NCBI GenBank assembly: GCA_020746105.1
Contig: CM036624.1
Coordinates: forward strand, 24,202,084-24,266,083
Length of the DNA stretch: 64,000 nt
Source: Trogon surrucura
Lineage: Eukaryota; Chordata; Aves; Trogoniformes; Trogonidae
Reading direction: 5' to 3'
In this document: in pieces, positions 23,601-38,600 of the stretch
Layout: each line of letters begins with the position of its first letter
Numbering within the stretch: position 1 is the stretch's first letter
Notes under the pieces: model-generated
Told to the model about the DNA's origin: nothing
Database searches by the model: none
The model's input: the letters and a program-made list of their open reading frames with translations, nothing else
Made by a program: the position numbers and the translations under genes

Positions 23601-26600
23601 CCTTGCCACCAAGACAGCATGCCACGGTTGGCTCACTCTAAGGACAAAGCCGTTTCTGCACCGACCTGCGAGCTCCCAGACTCAGCGGTCCTTGGCCAAA
23701 ATCTGCTCACCGACAAGCATCGCGCAGCAGACAGTCCACACTTGCTAATAAAAAGCCTTGTAAAAGGGGAAATGCTGAGACAGCAAATCAGTGTTAAAGT
23801 TTCCTCTGCAGCAGGGAGCTTCCCCAGTCGATCCGACTGCGAACACGCGCTTTTTGCCAGGCTGCCTGAACCGTCAGAGATCCCGAAATGTGCCAGGGAC
23901 ACAACCTCTCAAGTCAGGACCAGGGGTAGGAGGAGAATGAACTACATGGAAAAAACCCTCACCTTTCTGTGAAGTCAGCCTAACGCTACCACCAGATTTT
24001 TTTCCCCATCCCAAATTACCAGTGGATCTTATCCCCGAAATGTAAATGTCGTCTGTTTAAAAGCCCCAATGACCTTATTGTTTCCACCTCATTCAAGGTG
24101 CTTTGTCTCTCACTTGATCTTGGGGCAAATATTTTACATCAGGCAATGATCAGCCTAAAACACTGCCCTGTCCCAAGGCAGCAGTGAAGAGCCTGCAGTT
24201 TTAGGCTCAGATTGTCAAACGTGTCTGAGCAGTAAGTCACCCCAGCAGTGTGCGGAAGGAGGCTGAGCATAGAGGCTGTTATTCAAACGCACAGTACAGA
24301 CAAAACCATTTGTTTCCAACCCAGACTAGGCTGCAGGATATTCAGCAAGCAGAAGAGGACAGGAAAGGAGATAGTCAGGAGCTCCTGCACTACTGTATAT
24401 TCAAACACTGGGACTTAAACTTCTGAATCAGCTGGAAGGGCTGCAGGTGGAAAAACTCGGGAACTGAGATATTATTTCTATCAGCAACCATATAAATGCG
24501 AAAAGTCCATCTTAAGGGAAAAGAACCCCTCTCAGTGAGGCTTCTACCAAGTTACGGGCTGCTGGAACTCCCCTTTTGCTGAGAGATGGAACATTCAGGT
24601 ACCACAGACAAAACACAAGAGACTATGTGACAGACTGCCCTCAAAAACCAAGATGCAATAATAAGGTAACTTCTCTAGTAAAGGATCCCACAACACATTG
24701 CTAGCAGAATTCTTGCAGAAGGAATCAAAGAACCAAAAAAACCAAAAATCAAAGCACAGCTTGACAAGCCACTTGTTTTTGTCAGGTTAAAGTGGGTTTG
24801 GATCTTCACCTCCCATCCAAAGCCCCAGCTCTAGTCTAGGCTGTTACGCACCACACAGCTTATTTGAAAACCTACCATAACTAGAGTATGGTGAAAAGCA
24901 TGGATATATTTATTTACACACTTAAAAGAAGGCAATTTGCAGTGAAGAAGCCCTTTGGAATCTGCACTCAATTTTCTTGTGGCTGCGTACCTGCCCACAC
25001 AGATATCTGGGGAGAACTCCCCACAGGCACTCTTCAGACACAGCAGCGGCAAATCAGGACACCGATAGCTTCAAGTCCAGGCTTTATGTTAGAGTACAAC
25101 TTCCCTTCTCAGTGGTAAAAGCTTCAAATATGCCCACCCTCAGGCTAGCACTGCTTCTGGGAACAGAAGCAGATAGGACGCTATGGCTCCTTAAAACAAG
25201 AAAAAAAAAATAAATCAAAGCTATCCATTTTACACTCACTTTTCAATGTCACTATTCTTACAGGTCTTCTGCATGGTCTCCTGTTTACTGCTTTCACCGT
25301 TACTTGTTGAGGGCATTTCTGTTGAGGGAAGAACAGACCAATTAGTAAGAGAACATCTGAACATTGCAATGAAATAGTCCGTGTGAGTTACAATTGCAGA
25401 AGCGGAGGACCCCGATGAGTCATTTTCCTGCTGATTCTTGGAAAGAGAGAGGGGACACCGATGCAATGTGTGCCTGCCTAGCAGGGAGGGCCCCTCTCTG
25501 GACAGCACATTTCTATGATGCAGGGCTGAAGATACAATCCCTACCCTCTCTCCACTTCATACTGATTGACCCTCGCAGACAAATCCTTGGTTAAAAAAAT
25601 GGTATATTTCAGAAAGGTGTGATGCAGCAGCCACATCGAAGTGTACTTTTAGAAAGGTGGGTTGGGAGCAAATCCACCCAGCTCAGATCCTGCTCTCAGC
25701 TTATCCTTTTTTCTGAGATTCCTCAGACACAGACAGGCAGAAAAATATATGCCAGGTAACTAGTATGACAGAACAGTCTGCTCATAGCTCTCCTAGTACT
25801 AGCAGCCTCATGGCTGGTCCCAGAAGTGGAGGGTGTGTGAGATATCAGTTGGAGATGAGCCAGATCAAGTGTCCTGGGGCCAGCCCCTGGGCTGTACGTT
25901 CAGCTTCAGGTAAAAGGTAGGCAGGAAACAGCTCATAGCAAGTACTATCAGGGCTGCTTCCTCATCACCTCTGTGGCTGTAGTTAGTGAAGCTGAAAACA
26001 CCTACAAGCAAGTGCGCCTACATCACAGAAAATAAATGTGATTGCCTGTCCCACAGAAGAAAATGCCTGCGATAGATATCCTATGTTCTCCATTTAATCA
26101 CCATGCCCTTGGCAAAACTGGTTCTACTCAACCCCCCTCCCACTGGCAGGCAGTTATGTCTTGTAGGTACTTTCAAGGCTGGGAATCAAATGCCCAAAGC
26201 ATTACAGTAACAGAACATGGAACAAAATCATTGGGACAAGTCTGTTCAGGTCGCTGAGCTTCAGCTCCCTTCCTAAGGGAACTGGAGAAGCACTGCCCAG
26301 CTCTAGAAATGGATTTGGCATCTACAGCTGGAAAGCGCCAGGTTTTATTATTCTCATATTTCCAACACATTGCTGCTGCTTACACTTCCAGTGCTGCTGG
26401 CATTAAATAAAAAAAATCAAGCAGTCAAACAGGTTTAACACCCACACCCCGCTTAGTGCTATGAGCTTTCAAATAATGTATGCAAAGGTACAATTTCACG
26501 TTCAGTCGTTTACTCTGGAATCCCAACTACAGGTGATGAAGTAGGAGAGATCCTAGAGTTTCCACTCCACACATGCAGGCTTCAGAGCTGCAGGTTTTCC

Positions 26601-29600
26601 TTGTCATACAGATGCCAGCAAGGACAAGATCTACCCAACAGATCATGATACAAATCTCTAGCACACCCTTTCAAAGTAGGGAAGATGGTAAGAAAGCAGC
26701 TGAGAAAAACCCAAGCAACAGGTGCCTGTGTAGTTTAAATCCCCACCAGCTGAACACCACCACGACATAGTCAAGCTCAGATGGCTCCCTCTGTGACACA
26801 GCTGTTTGTTTTTTAGTGACACGACATTAAGTCAATCCAATCCCTATTTCTTATCACCATACCAGTTAAGCGTGCACGTTTGGGAACTCCCCTGGCTGCT
26901 ACTGACTACAGTTAATTGTGCTGTAAAGTCCCAAAAAGATAGTGATATGTGCATACATATCTGCTGGGACTGTGCAAGAGCATTTGTAACTCCTGTTTGC
27001 CTAATTACTGGCAATCAGAAGAGATGGAATATCTATCCGCCCTCTTCTAGCATACAAATTAATAATTTACAAGTTCAACACTCACCATCACTGGCCCATT
27101 TAGAAAACTCCGGTGTTATTCGGGTACTGGGTGTGCCACCACTAAAAGAGAAAAGGGCAGAATGCTAAAGGTTGAACATGGAAAATGTTGCTGCTCAGGA
27201 AAAACTGCATCTTCCACCCATCACTTCTCTCTCAATACTCCTATCCATCAGCCTAGACTCCAAATGTGCGCAGCTGGCCTGCTGCAGGAGGTGCTTTTGT
27301 GCTTGTCCACATTTCCACCAGTGTTCCCCCAGCCTGCACTTCTAGCTGTGACCTCTGCTCAGCCACACGGGGGTTGTGGTGCTGAGTGAAGGCTTGCGAT
27401 TCAAACAGCACCCGTGACCTATGGCTCGTTTTTGAATACACAATTTCAAAGACGAAAACCTTACTTGTGAATAGAAATCCTCTGTGTTGCAATAGCTTCT
27501 CCTTCTAAGAGTACACCTCATAAGCCCTACCTTTTCCATCTTCCCATTTGAAGTGCAGCAGCACTGAAGGACAGACAACTCCTAATCCTGTCCATTCTCT
27601 CGCGAACCAGTAAGAGACCGTAAGAGAAAGAAATCTTCTGAGCAGGCTGCGTGCCTGTGACTGTATGACATTTTAGATCTATGAGCTATGACAGTTGCAC
27701 TCAAAAGGTAACACAGGCTCATGCTTCCAGGCACCAGCTACCCTACTGCATTTCCACAGAAACTTACCAGAATTTCCAAGCCCTCTGACAAGCAACACCA
27801 CCTCTCCTGTTTTAGCAATGGGCAAACAAGTCCAAGAGACATGTAAGGACCCTGCCCAAACTGCAAAACAATGTGTTACGTCACACGAAGGAACCGAGTC
27901 TCCTGGTTTCATGTCTTCAGTTGTCTGACCAAGTGTTCACAGCCACTGATATCCTCCTGCTACAAAACCACTGCCCAGGCTGTGAAGGAGCTTCAGCATC
28001 TTTGAGGCCCTGCCAGCGGACTAGCATGGATAGCGAAGTATTGAACGGACCAATGGTTTGGATCCAGTGTGGCAAATGCCAATTTTCTATGGAGTGGAAC
28101 CTAATTTTGAACTAGTGTTTGTGACAGGCTAAGCAGTAAGAAAACTTCATTTCACTGCTCTATCAATCACTTCAACCTTGACCTCACAGGATCACTCAGT
28201 GAAAGAGATACAGGGGTAATTTAAGCCCTGTTTTATGCAGGGCAGAGGGCTTAGAAAGCAATCCTAGCTCCCTGTTAAGACTCATTTTATTTGCCTGAAA
28301 TGCTTCCCCAAGTGCCTGGAACCCCGGCTGCCTACATTCTCCACATATATATGTGAGCAGAGAACACATCCTGCCCTGACCTGTCCCAACCCTAGAGTGA
28401 AACACAGAAGGACTAGTCTGAATGCTCCACAGCACATAATGTGATGCAATGAAATCATACCCTGGGTGCCAGAGTCCTCCTGCGCTGAGTAAGACTCAGA
28501 TGGCACCAGGTTATACTACTACTGAGAGGCCACATTTCATTGTGAAGCAAGATGATGCACAAGGCCTCAGTACAGCACAGTCTGGCAATGCCAGAATTCA
28601 CCTTCTGTCCAGTGCTGTCCAGGGAGAAGACAGCACTGCCCAGGCAGTCGGGTGGTTAAAGGAGAGTGAGTGTGCAGGGAGACTTTATGAGGTTACACAG
28701 GCAGAATTTCAGACCCACCCATGCTTCTTTCTAAGTTTCTCTCACTTCAACCCTTGGGCTGAAGTGAATGGGTGTTTTCCACAAACCAAGATTCCCCAAA
28801 AGGGATGAAAGTAAATTAGAAAGGAACGATACTTACTTTAAAACAGCACCTCGGAGCGCCTCCCTCTCTTTGGCTTCACCTGGTTCTTCCCCAGTGCAAG
28901 GGATAACGTCTGCCTCTGTGTACCTGAACACAAGGGGCTAAGGAACATACAGCCTTGCTGCAGACAGTGAAAAGGCTTTTGAGATGGTTAGGACACTACA
29001 TGGGATACAGAACAAATTCATTCCAGCTGGGAGCACCTCAAAGGAGGCTAAGGGTAGGGGCTTCAGTCTTAAAGGCTGGTACAGATTGCAGTAACATCTA
29101 GTTCTATAGCCATACATTCTCCCCCATCACAGCTAAGTCAATATCTGCCTAATATCCTCACAGGATTTTCTCCTTGATGGCTATTACAGCTGTGGCAGAG
29201 CCCACAGCTCTCCCAGATGGAGAATCTCTCCTAGTTAACTAACACGGTAACTGGAGAAAGCGGTGCCATTTCCACTAGGGCTGGACACAGATTATCCACC
29301 ACTAGCCAGGGCAGCGCTGTATGAAAGCCATCTGAAGATGCATTTCTGGGTTCCCTCTCAGTAAGAGCCTTTCAAAAACGATACTGTGGTTTCCCGTATT
29401 CAAGTGTGTCGTCTCCATCCACATCCAGGTCAGCGTCACTGTCTGGATTCTCCTTGCCGCTGCACATGATAAACCCAGAACCTGGAAGAAAATAAAACAC
29501 GTGGATGAGCATTTGAATTGGAAATGAAGTGTAGGAGATCTCCTAAGGATGGTGCAACAGCATGTGTCTGCAGGCTGTCCTTTGCTCTTTATAGCCTCAC

Positions 29601-32600
29601 AAAACGTACCATTTCCAAAGACTGCACAAGACCAGTTTTCAAGAGACTGCACAGAAAACATTCAAAGAAATGCTCTAACTCCCTGGATTTTATGTTCTAA
29701 AATGCGCCTCAACACTGAAAACAGAACATTCTTGACCTCTTGCTTTCCACACAATTTATTTTAAAGTTGAAGACATTGGAACGGCCTTATCTCAAAGGCA
29801 GGAAAAAAATGAAGCGAAGTAAAGCAGACTGATTTTTCACAGAAGTGGTTAACACAAGAAGTACACAATTAACAAGTTAGAGAAGACCACAAGGATATTT
29901 TGAATTAGTCCTTAATTCAGATGCAGAGGGCAAGTAGAAGCTAAAATAGAGTTAAAAATACCTTTTGCTTTCTTAAATGCACTCAGTCACGGCACACATT
30001 TTTACAGTATAAAACATTTAAGAAGAGCAAACCTGTTTCTAGGAGAAGGAAAAAAAAATTCAGACTCCACAGTCATTAGCAGCTCCTTACAAGCACTTCT
30101 TATGTGACCAAATTCCACTGCAAGTCAACAGAAGTCCTGCACTTCCAATAGAGGTGGATCAGGCAGGAGCCCAGTCTCAGCTCCAGCATGAAGCAAGCAA
30201 AAACTGTGCCACCCGAGACTGAACTGTATAACAATTGTCACTTCCTTACAATATACACACTTATTCTGGTTCTCAAGCATTTTGTTGACTGTGTTATTTC
30301 TGATTCTAGCCAGGCTTCTTTTAATTGAATCTGTATGCAAACGCCTCCAAAGACAAACCTTCATGTGGTAGTATTTGCTTCCCAAGGTTTACTAATAGAA
30401 GGGAAACTAAGGAAGATGTATATTTACTCTCTATGAGATCTAACATTTGCTATGCTCTCTCCCATGAGATTGGAAATTAAGCAAATGTCTTCAGATCTTC
30501 TGAATGCTAGTGTGGTGCAAAGTCCTCATTCACGTTCAGTTCTGCAGATCCAACTGTTTGGGGACATAAGCTACACAGACAGAAATTTGCTTGCTCTGGC
30601 TCCCACCAGTACGCTCCTTCCAGACAGCAGACCTGGACAGCCAGCTCACAGACAGAGGGTACCTGCTGGAGCTTGAAAGACCTGGCACTTGCAGATGATT
30701 GGTGACCTAAGGCTGTGGCTAAACCAGCAAGCGTGTCCCATCTGCAAACACAGAGAGTAAGGTAGATGTAGCCTTGGCTTTGCACAAATGCCTCAAAAGG
30801 GGTACATTTCTGCACTGGTTCTAAATGCAGAAGACAGGCTAAAATTAATGTAGCAGCACTGAATGTACGGTGCACATCTGAAGAATGAGGACATTCCCAA
30901 ATGTTAGGGTAGTTCTTTCAGCACTACAGATGCCTGAGTCTGTCTGTTCCACCAGGCTCTCAAGCAGCAGGCTCACACAAGCTTGTGCTGTCAGCAGCAA
31001 TCTTACTCTTTCCCAGAGCAGAAGAGTAAGCTGTATTTCTAACAGTTTGTACCCAAGCAGAGAGCAGGGCAAGGCAAAGGTCTCATTTCCAAGGACACTA
31101 CGCAGACACAGCTCTTTATTGTCGCTCTCCAGGAATGGATGCTCTCACTGATTCATTAAGCCTCCAATAAAATTTGTTTATATGGATTTGATATTTCTCT
31201 TCCCTGAATATAAAGAAGGTCCTTAACGAGTGATAACCGCAGCATGACAATGATTTTAAGACTAACCTTTCCCTAGAAGCATAAACTACCTTTTACTTCA
31301 AAGTAATTGCCAGCCTTAATTTCTAGAGGAGGTAACAAAACTTGCAGCAACGACGCAGCACCCGTCACCCGCTCCGGGTACCGCAGGAGCCCTGCTCACA
31401 GGCGAACTCGGCGGGGCAGCCCTCTTCCAGCAGAGCCCTTAGGAAGTGCCGAAGATACGGGCTGCACGCTGCCAGGCAGCACGTGCCACGGGCTGCCTTC
31501 TCTTGCTGCGGTGGCTCACCTAGTAAATCCTGCCTCCTTCAGTACATCACAACATTTGGGAGAAGATTTAGAGGTGGAAGAGAGACCTGTCAAAGAAGCT
31601 GGGTAGTCTTTCAAAGCTGCCTTAGGAGTGACAGTGGGCGATGGGGTGGTAATTTACAGGCATGGCATTTAACCCGCGCTAACACCACCCCCTGCACCTG
31701 GCATTACTTTAGCCCATCACTCCTCAAAGGCCATAAACTTTGGACATACAGGTCTTCATTTTTCTTGTAGCTGTGGGAAACACAAATCATGCAAAGCTGG
31801 AGCTGTGACTTGGCCAGTCCCAGAGGTGATCTGAACGTTAGCCAGACAATGAATAAATGGAGCAAACGCCTTGGGGGTGGGGGGTCAGGAGAAGATATCC
31901 AGAAGAGTGAAAATAAGTGGGACCACTCCCTGATTTCCTCTCTCTCTGCAAGGGTGCCATGCACACAGTGCACACACAGCACACACATCTTTCCATCAAT
32001 TTTGTTTCCAAGTGACTCAAACCAACTAGTGGTTTATGGTTAGAGCTTAAGAAAAGAAGATCTGGTTACAGGAACACAATTTACAAATATTGAGGCACTC
32101 TGACTTCAGAATCCCAGTGTCCTTGCTCTCAAAACCTTTGTACTTAAGAAAATCCCTTTTAAGTCTGCAAGTAAAACACTCCAGAGCTTTTGCTGCATCT
32201 GGCTCTATAATAGGAACTGCTGCATTGCCAACAGAGTACTACCCTCCCTACACAGGTTGGGTACAGGGGAAGGTTTTGGGGAGTACATGTTAGGGTGACA
32301 CTGGGAGGATCTACTACAGCACTGCAGTTGGAGAGGAGGGCACAGCAGAGAAGTTCATAAGTTAAGATGAGGGGCAGAAGGGCAAATTTTCTTTTCTGAT
32401 CAAACAAGGACTTCCAGGACAGAGTCTAACAGAAGCTACAATAAAGTGATTCAACTCTCAAGATTGTCACCAAATTTGGATTTTGGGTTGGCTTTTTTTT
32501 TTTTTTGAACAGGACTAACTGCAGACCACTGCAACATGGTAAAAAAACCCCAACTGATTCAGAAACTACATGCTAAATAAAGTAGCCTCCAGAAAAGAAT

Positions 32601-35600
32601 GTGAATACAAGCTATGCTATCAGTTTTTAGGGTTTCTGAGACTCCTGAAAAAAAAACAAATCCCACAAAATATATTGCAAATATGAATCAAAAGGTTCAT
32701 TAATCCCAGTACTGCCACTGCACGCAGAAGAACAATGGACAGGATGCAAAGCTCGGTCCGGCATCACCTGCGGAGCGAATGGCCTGCAACCAGCACCCTC
32801 ATGCCCTTTCATCTGCAGCTGGGACGGATTTTGAGGCAAATTCCAGTGGGCTGGGGTCTGGTGCCACAATTTCGACCCGTCCCTCCTTGTCTAACTTCCT
32901 GGGGTTGCTTCCATGCACAAAGCCAGTGAAAACACCCACGCAGCTGTTCAAATATTTGACGTCTGAACTGCTTGACATTATTCATTCATCTCAGGCTCAT
33001 TCAAACCAGATTTCTGGACAAGTGCTGTTATAAATGGATTAAGAGGACCACTAAATGCAAGGAAGGCCCTATAGGATCACACCTGCTTCTCACCAACTCA
33101 GCCCAAGTGTAAAGAGGGCTCACAACCTCCAGCTCCTGCCAGCACCCTACGCCGCTGTCCAGGAGAGAAGAAAAAGTGAAATGGAACACGGAGGGCATTG
33201 AGCAGAATAAAAAGGCCTTTGCAACAGCATCGTTTTGGACCTACTAGAGGAGAACTGGGAGCATCCAGAACCCTTACCATCATGATCCGGTTATCATAGA
33301 ATCATAGAATCATAGAATGTTAGGCATTGGAAGGGACCTCGAAAGATCATCAAGTCCAATCCCCCTGCCAGAGCAGGAATGCCTAGACTATGCCACACAG
33401 GAACGTGTCCAGGCAGTTCTTGAATGTCTCCAGAGAGGGAGACTCCACAGCCTCTCTGGGCAGCCTGTTCCAGTGTTCCGTCACCCTCACTGAGAAGAAG
33501 TTTCTTCTCGAGTTTAAGCGGAAATATGCAATTCAGCAGTGTGCACTGGGAACGGAGAAGGGTTCCTCCAGCAGGGCTCAGCTTCTGAAGGCCACACAGT
33601 AATTCACAGCCATGAGCAACACTGCCTAGAGGGGATCTCTAAAGCCAGTCCTGCTATCCAGAGGTCAGTGCTCAGGACCAGAATATATCCTAACTTGTTA
33701 ATAAAGTGAAATCCGACAACTGAATGTGAAGTTGTGAGTTTGACCTAGGAATTCACAAGAGACGTGATCTGTTATTCACGGACGCAGCTGCACTCTTACA
33801 AGGAGAGTCACAGAAGGCCCAAGGAATGTAATTCCACATGTGACTTTGAAACTGCTGCCTTCAGATGAAAAAAGAACAAACCAAATTGCAGACGCTCCTG
33901 TATCTTTCCCTTTCCTTGTTCAAGCATTTTTTCGCTCTTGCCACATATCTGATAGGAGGCAACCGCTTGTCATACACTGCCAGTCCCGATACAATTAGCC
34001 TCCCGATGCTAAAGCAGCACAATTCTCTGACAGTCTTAATCCCAGCTGCCTCCTTAAGGTCCAGACAAACAGGAGTGAGCAGGCAGGTCAGACGCTAGGG
34101 CCATTAAGCAGAGAAAAAACAAAGTTACAGCTCTGTCTCCAATCCCCATTGCTCTTGTAGCCAGGTGCTCTGACAAGCAATTCCAGCACTGGTATTGAGT
34201 GGCACCTCTATAAACCCTGTGACAGTTTGGGAGACAAACTCCCCCATCAATCAGAATGTACCTATCAAGATCACTTACCTAGAGCGCCCGCCACCTTCCA
34301 GCACTGTGTACACAGCTTTGCTTGGGCTGGCCTCGGAGCAGTCTGCCTGAGCATCAATTCGAGGTAGTTTCTGAAAAATTTAGGTACTCTACACAAGCAA
34401 CAGTGTTTCTGGAATACTGACTCAGAGGTCTGAAAAGCAGAAAAAAAATCCACTTCGCTGCTTCCAGGTTGCAGGCACTGGTATGCTACACCAATCATCT
34501 GAGCTTGAAGAAGACTGAAAAACACTTTCCACTTTCTTCCATGTGTCTACTAACAATGGCTGGAGAAAAATCTCATCCTAAACCCTTTTTTCCCCTTTCT
34601 GCAAGTTGTGATAGCACCTTCCGTTCTCCTGAGCCACCTCCTACCCCATAGCATCCTCTCAGACGTCTGCACCACTTCTCCAATCTCCGCTCCTTTGTGC
34701 AAGCCCCCCGACGACTGGTCACTGCAACATCTCTCAAGGGAACGGTGGCTCGAGCTGAGATCGGGAGTCATTAACATGACTTATAAGCAGATTCACAGGA
34801 CAGATAAAAGGGTCTCACATTCGAGTCCCTCCTTTTCTCCAGCATGTTCAGTAGCAGATGGTCCAAGCGACAACATATGCTGCTTCAGGTGCTGGTGGCA
34901 CTGCTGGGTCCACGAGCTCGCCCGCAGACTGGCAGCCCCAGGAGCAGAAAGGTCAAACAACCAGACTAGTGCCCACCCAAACCACCACAGTCAAGCTCCA
35001 CCAGCACGGGTAGGAAAGCACAGACCTACAGGAGCCACACCTCTGCTCAATCAGCTCCCTTCAGGGCAGATAAACTAGTTTTGGAGGCCAGCTGTTCTGT
35101 ATACATTTAACTACCCCTCCAAACAAGACCGAGGAAAACAAAAACTAAGATGTTTTATTATTTGCACCACCACCATGAATGCAGCTACTAGATGCTGCTC
35201 AAGCAGAGATCAAACTCATCTGGACAACTGGTGTTTTCTCCTGTTTGGCCATCAAGGAATGGAGACGGGGTCGAATCCGTATTGAAATTACTCTGGAAAT
35301 CCAGAATTTTGTGTAAATTCTGTGAGTGGGTCTAAATTCAAATCCATTTCAGGGGCACACAGCTCTACTGGGGCCCGTTTTGGCTGGGAAGAGGCATTCA
35401 TTCTGCTTGCAGGTAATTTACACGTGTTCAGGAAAGAAGAAAAAAAGCTTCTCGTAAATCTCCAGAACTGTAGCCTTTGCTAATTACACTCCTTGCAGTG
35501 ACCCCCTTCTGCACAACCTCCCTTTCCAGCACGTTCACTCTATTTTCTTAACGAAATGTCACTCGTTGGCTTCTTGGAGAGTAAAAACAATGAAGGCAAT

Positions 35601-38600
35601 AAAAGTAGTTTATGCAGACACACGGCCAGGCCTCACACACACTTCCCCAGAATGGCTCTAAACTGGGTTTATTTCATCAGCTGCTGAAGTATCCCAAACT
35701 AGCACTAAGAGGACAAGGTGGCACGGATGCAGCTTTTATTTTAAAAGGCATTTGGGAAGAAAGAGAAAGCCATTAGAGATTCTTCAAAACAAGAGGAAGG
35801 CAGAGATGAGGCCATGCTGAACAGCAGTCTTTCTGCAGATCTGTAACACTTCCCCAGACGTATTTTTGGACGGTGAAATTGTTCTCCCATTTTTTCCTAG
35901 CACAAATAGGGATAGAATAGTTCTTACGGTGACTTTCCCAGCCTGTTGCAGGAAAAACGACATTCACAGGCTATGAAACGCTGCTTGCAGGATGAGGGTT
36001 TCATTTCTCTGGAGCCAGATCTATTTCAAGCAAAACGGTGATTTACCTGGAAAACTGACACCCAGCTGTGTCATTACAGTGTACACCTGAAATAGCAGAT
36101 GCATCCATCTGATGCTGTCGATTAGCTCCCACAGAGGCACAAATGGGCTGCCAGAGACTGCTTACCAACATCTTGGATGCTCGCAGTGATCTTCGCTAAC
36201 AGATCAGAGGAACAGCTGCCTTTAAAGAAAGGGCCATATAATTTTATGACCATTAACATCATTTTGCAGCAGTGTGCTGAACAAAGGGCAGGCGAGCGCC
36301 GCTGTACAGGGTAAGAGCCAGCTGCTGCAAGGCTTGGGGAAGAGGCTTCCCCACCCCTCGCTACACGGAGGAGCACTCCCCGAGATTTCTTTTATGCCTC
36401 TCTGTAACCCATCGGGTAACGAACGGATTCGGTCCAAAGGTGTGATACGGTGCGTCCATTCACGCACGGCTGCCTCCTGAGCAACCTCATGCCAGCACAA
36501 TGCACTAAGGTGAGAACAGTTTCATGTCTATCTCAAAGGCTGCTCTTCAAAACCCACAGCTAAAAGTACAAAAGCGGCAGCAACAGCCACGGTCTTTGCA
36601 GCTCTGGCTCGTTTTCTACAGTCGAGGAAAGGTGGATCTGAAAGCTTTTGTTCCCCCGGGGAGAGGGTGGAAACAAACAAAAAAGGAAGAGGAAGAATTA
36701 CAGTAATCTTGAATCACTAAGCAGATTCACATCACTGGATCAATAAGCACTCCTGACAGGGATCACAGGAATGTCGCAACTTTGCCAATAATAAAGCAGC
36801 ACAGTAGAGCTCGGAGGATGACTTTTCTAAGGCAGCCGAGCATGAAGCAGCAAGGCTGGTGAACAGCTGAAAGTGACACCCTGGCTTACAGCAGGCCGCT
36901 GCCAGCAGCAGGGCTCGATGCAGTTTGCTTTAAATAATGATGAGCAGGGAGATTGTATTTGTGGAGGAAAGGCAGCCAAGGACTGGAAAAAACAAGGGCT
37001 GAATTTTACGGGCCAAACCCATGTGCTCTTCTCCCCCACAACTAATTCTTTTCTAGGTTGGAAAGAAGAAAGAAAAATCAGTGCTAATTTAATCAATTGA
37101 TCAGCCTATTGATTGCAAAACTGGAGCTGCTAGTTAGCCATGTGCTGTAATGCCCTCAACTCTGAAACCACAAAACACACCATTGATTTCTTCACTTCCA
37201 GCTCCAAAAACAAGAAATAGAGACGGGCTTTCAGCAGAAAAGCAACTTCCTCGTCCTGGGAGAAGATGCAAGCAGAGAGGAGAGGCCAGGAAACAGGGAC
37301 AGCCCATCCTGCAAGGTTCAAACTGAAATTAGTTACAGATGCAGTCACGGTGTCTTGTGTAAACTCTATCGATTGGGTGGCTGACAGTCTTGGGAGCCTC
37401 CATACTAGGACAATCAATCCGGCTGCAGTGTCACCTGCCACTTTGCTGAACAGTTGACAATGCAATTATCCAGTGTGGAGGCAGGGAGTTGGCGTGTGTC
37501 AAACGCAGTTAGCCACTTTCCGGGCACTACTCGATAATGCGTTTCACCGCCGAGCGTAAGAGGCGACATGCGGAGACAGGAGCTGTTTAGAGCCATTGAG
37601 ACCCGTGCTTGCTTTTTCCTTTAGAAGGATCCCACTGCCCCTGACTTAACAACTGTATTCTAAAATGCTATTAAAATCACGTCAATCAACTGTTGGCTGA
37701 AGCTTGACCTGAGTCTCCAAGAAGTAGGCTGCAGTTCCAGCAAAACTGCAGACACTTGGAAAAAATTTTTTTTCAGAAAAAATTATCGGAGTAACTGCCT
37801 TAAAGCCCGGGACTTTTAAAACCAGAGCAGATAGATCACTAGCAAAATGGATTGTGGAGAGCAGCCGAGCAAGTGCAGCAGATGGGAGTGGAAGATCTTA
37901 CACTGCGTGTCTGAGATCTAGGAAAACTGAAGTTTAAAGGGATGCTGTCAACTTGAAACCCCGTCCATTTCAAATAACTGAGTAGTTTCAGGTGCTCTAC
38001 CTGCTCCGTTACTCCCCCTGTCAATTTTCACAGTGCTACAACTGCATTTTCTGTTTGCTTTTTAATTAGTTTTTTTCCTCCCTCCTCTGTTGCTGGGTGA
38101 CAGACATCCCTTTTCCTCCCCCAAGTACAATACATAATACTGTCAAATGGAGAGAATTCCCCTTCTTCCCACAGAAAATCTTTTCTCAGTTAGAGAGGCT
38201 GTCGGCGTTACGTAAATCAGCAAGGCTTAGTTGACTGTGCTCATTTCAGCTAATGTGTTCTGGCAGCTTGAGCATAAAAATTAGGTTCTTACATTTTTGC
38301 ACGCGTTCAAGTTAACGAACATGTACTACCAACAATCAGGACTTTTAAAAGCTAGAAGCACCATTTTTTTTCCCCCCAGTTAAAGTGATTTTTACTTTGC
38401 CAAGCCCAATTGATTACTTTGTGTTCCAAAATGAAGCAAACATGGTTCCTTGAAGCATTATATGAACTTTAAACACACACGATATCAAGCATCAACTACA
38501 TGACAGGTCATGCTGGCTTTTGTACAAAAGGCAGGAATTCTGAATTTCTTTCATCATACACTATTCTCATCTGTTTTTCCTGCTCACTAAAGTCAACTTC

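Larger units (their letters stand above)
9941..25239 (-). other. RNF220 intron, 15.3 kb
   Basis: Bounded by GAAAA|gtgagt and cttgcag|AAT. It contains the inverted duplication (16566/18384), hairpin 18847, tandem duplication 22021, Z-DNA tract 23274 and several simple repeats. AT-rich blocks with homeodomain, SOX and CCAAT-like words occur at 12180-12500 and 16190-16350 and could be regulatory. No CR1 copy was seen, unusual for so long an avian intron and perhaps a sign of constraint. Confidence 0.85.
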
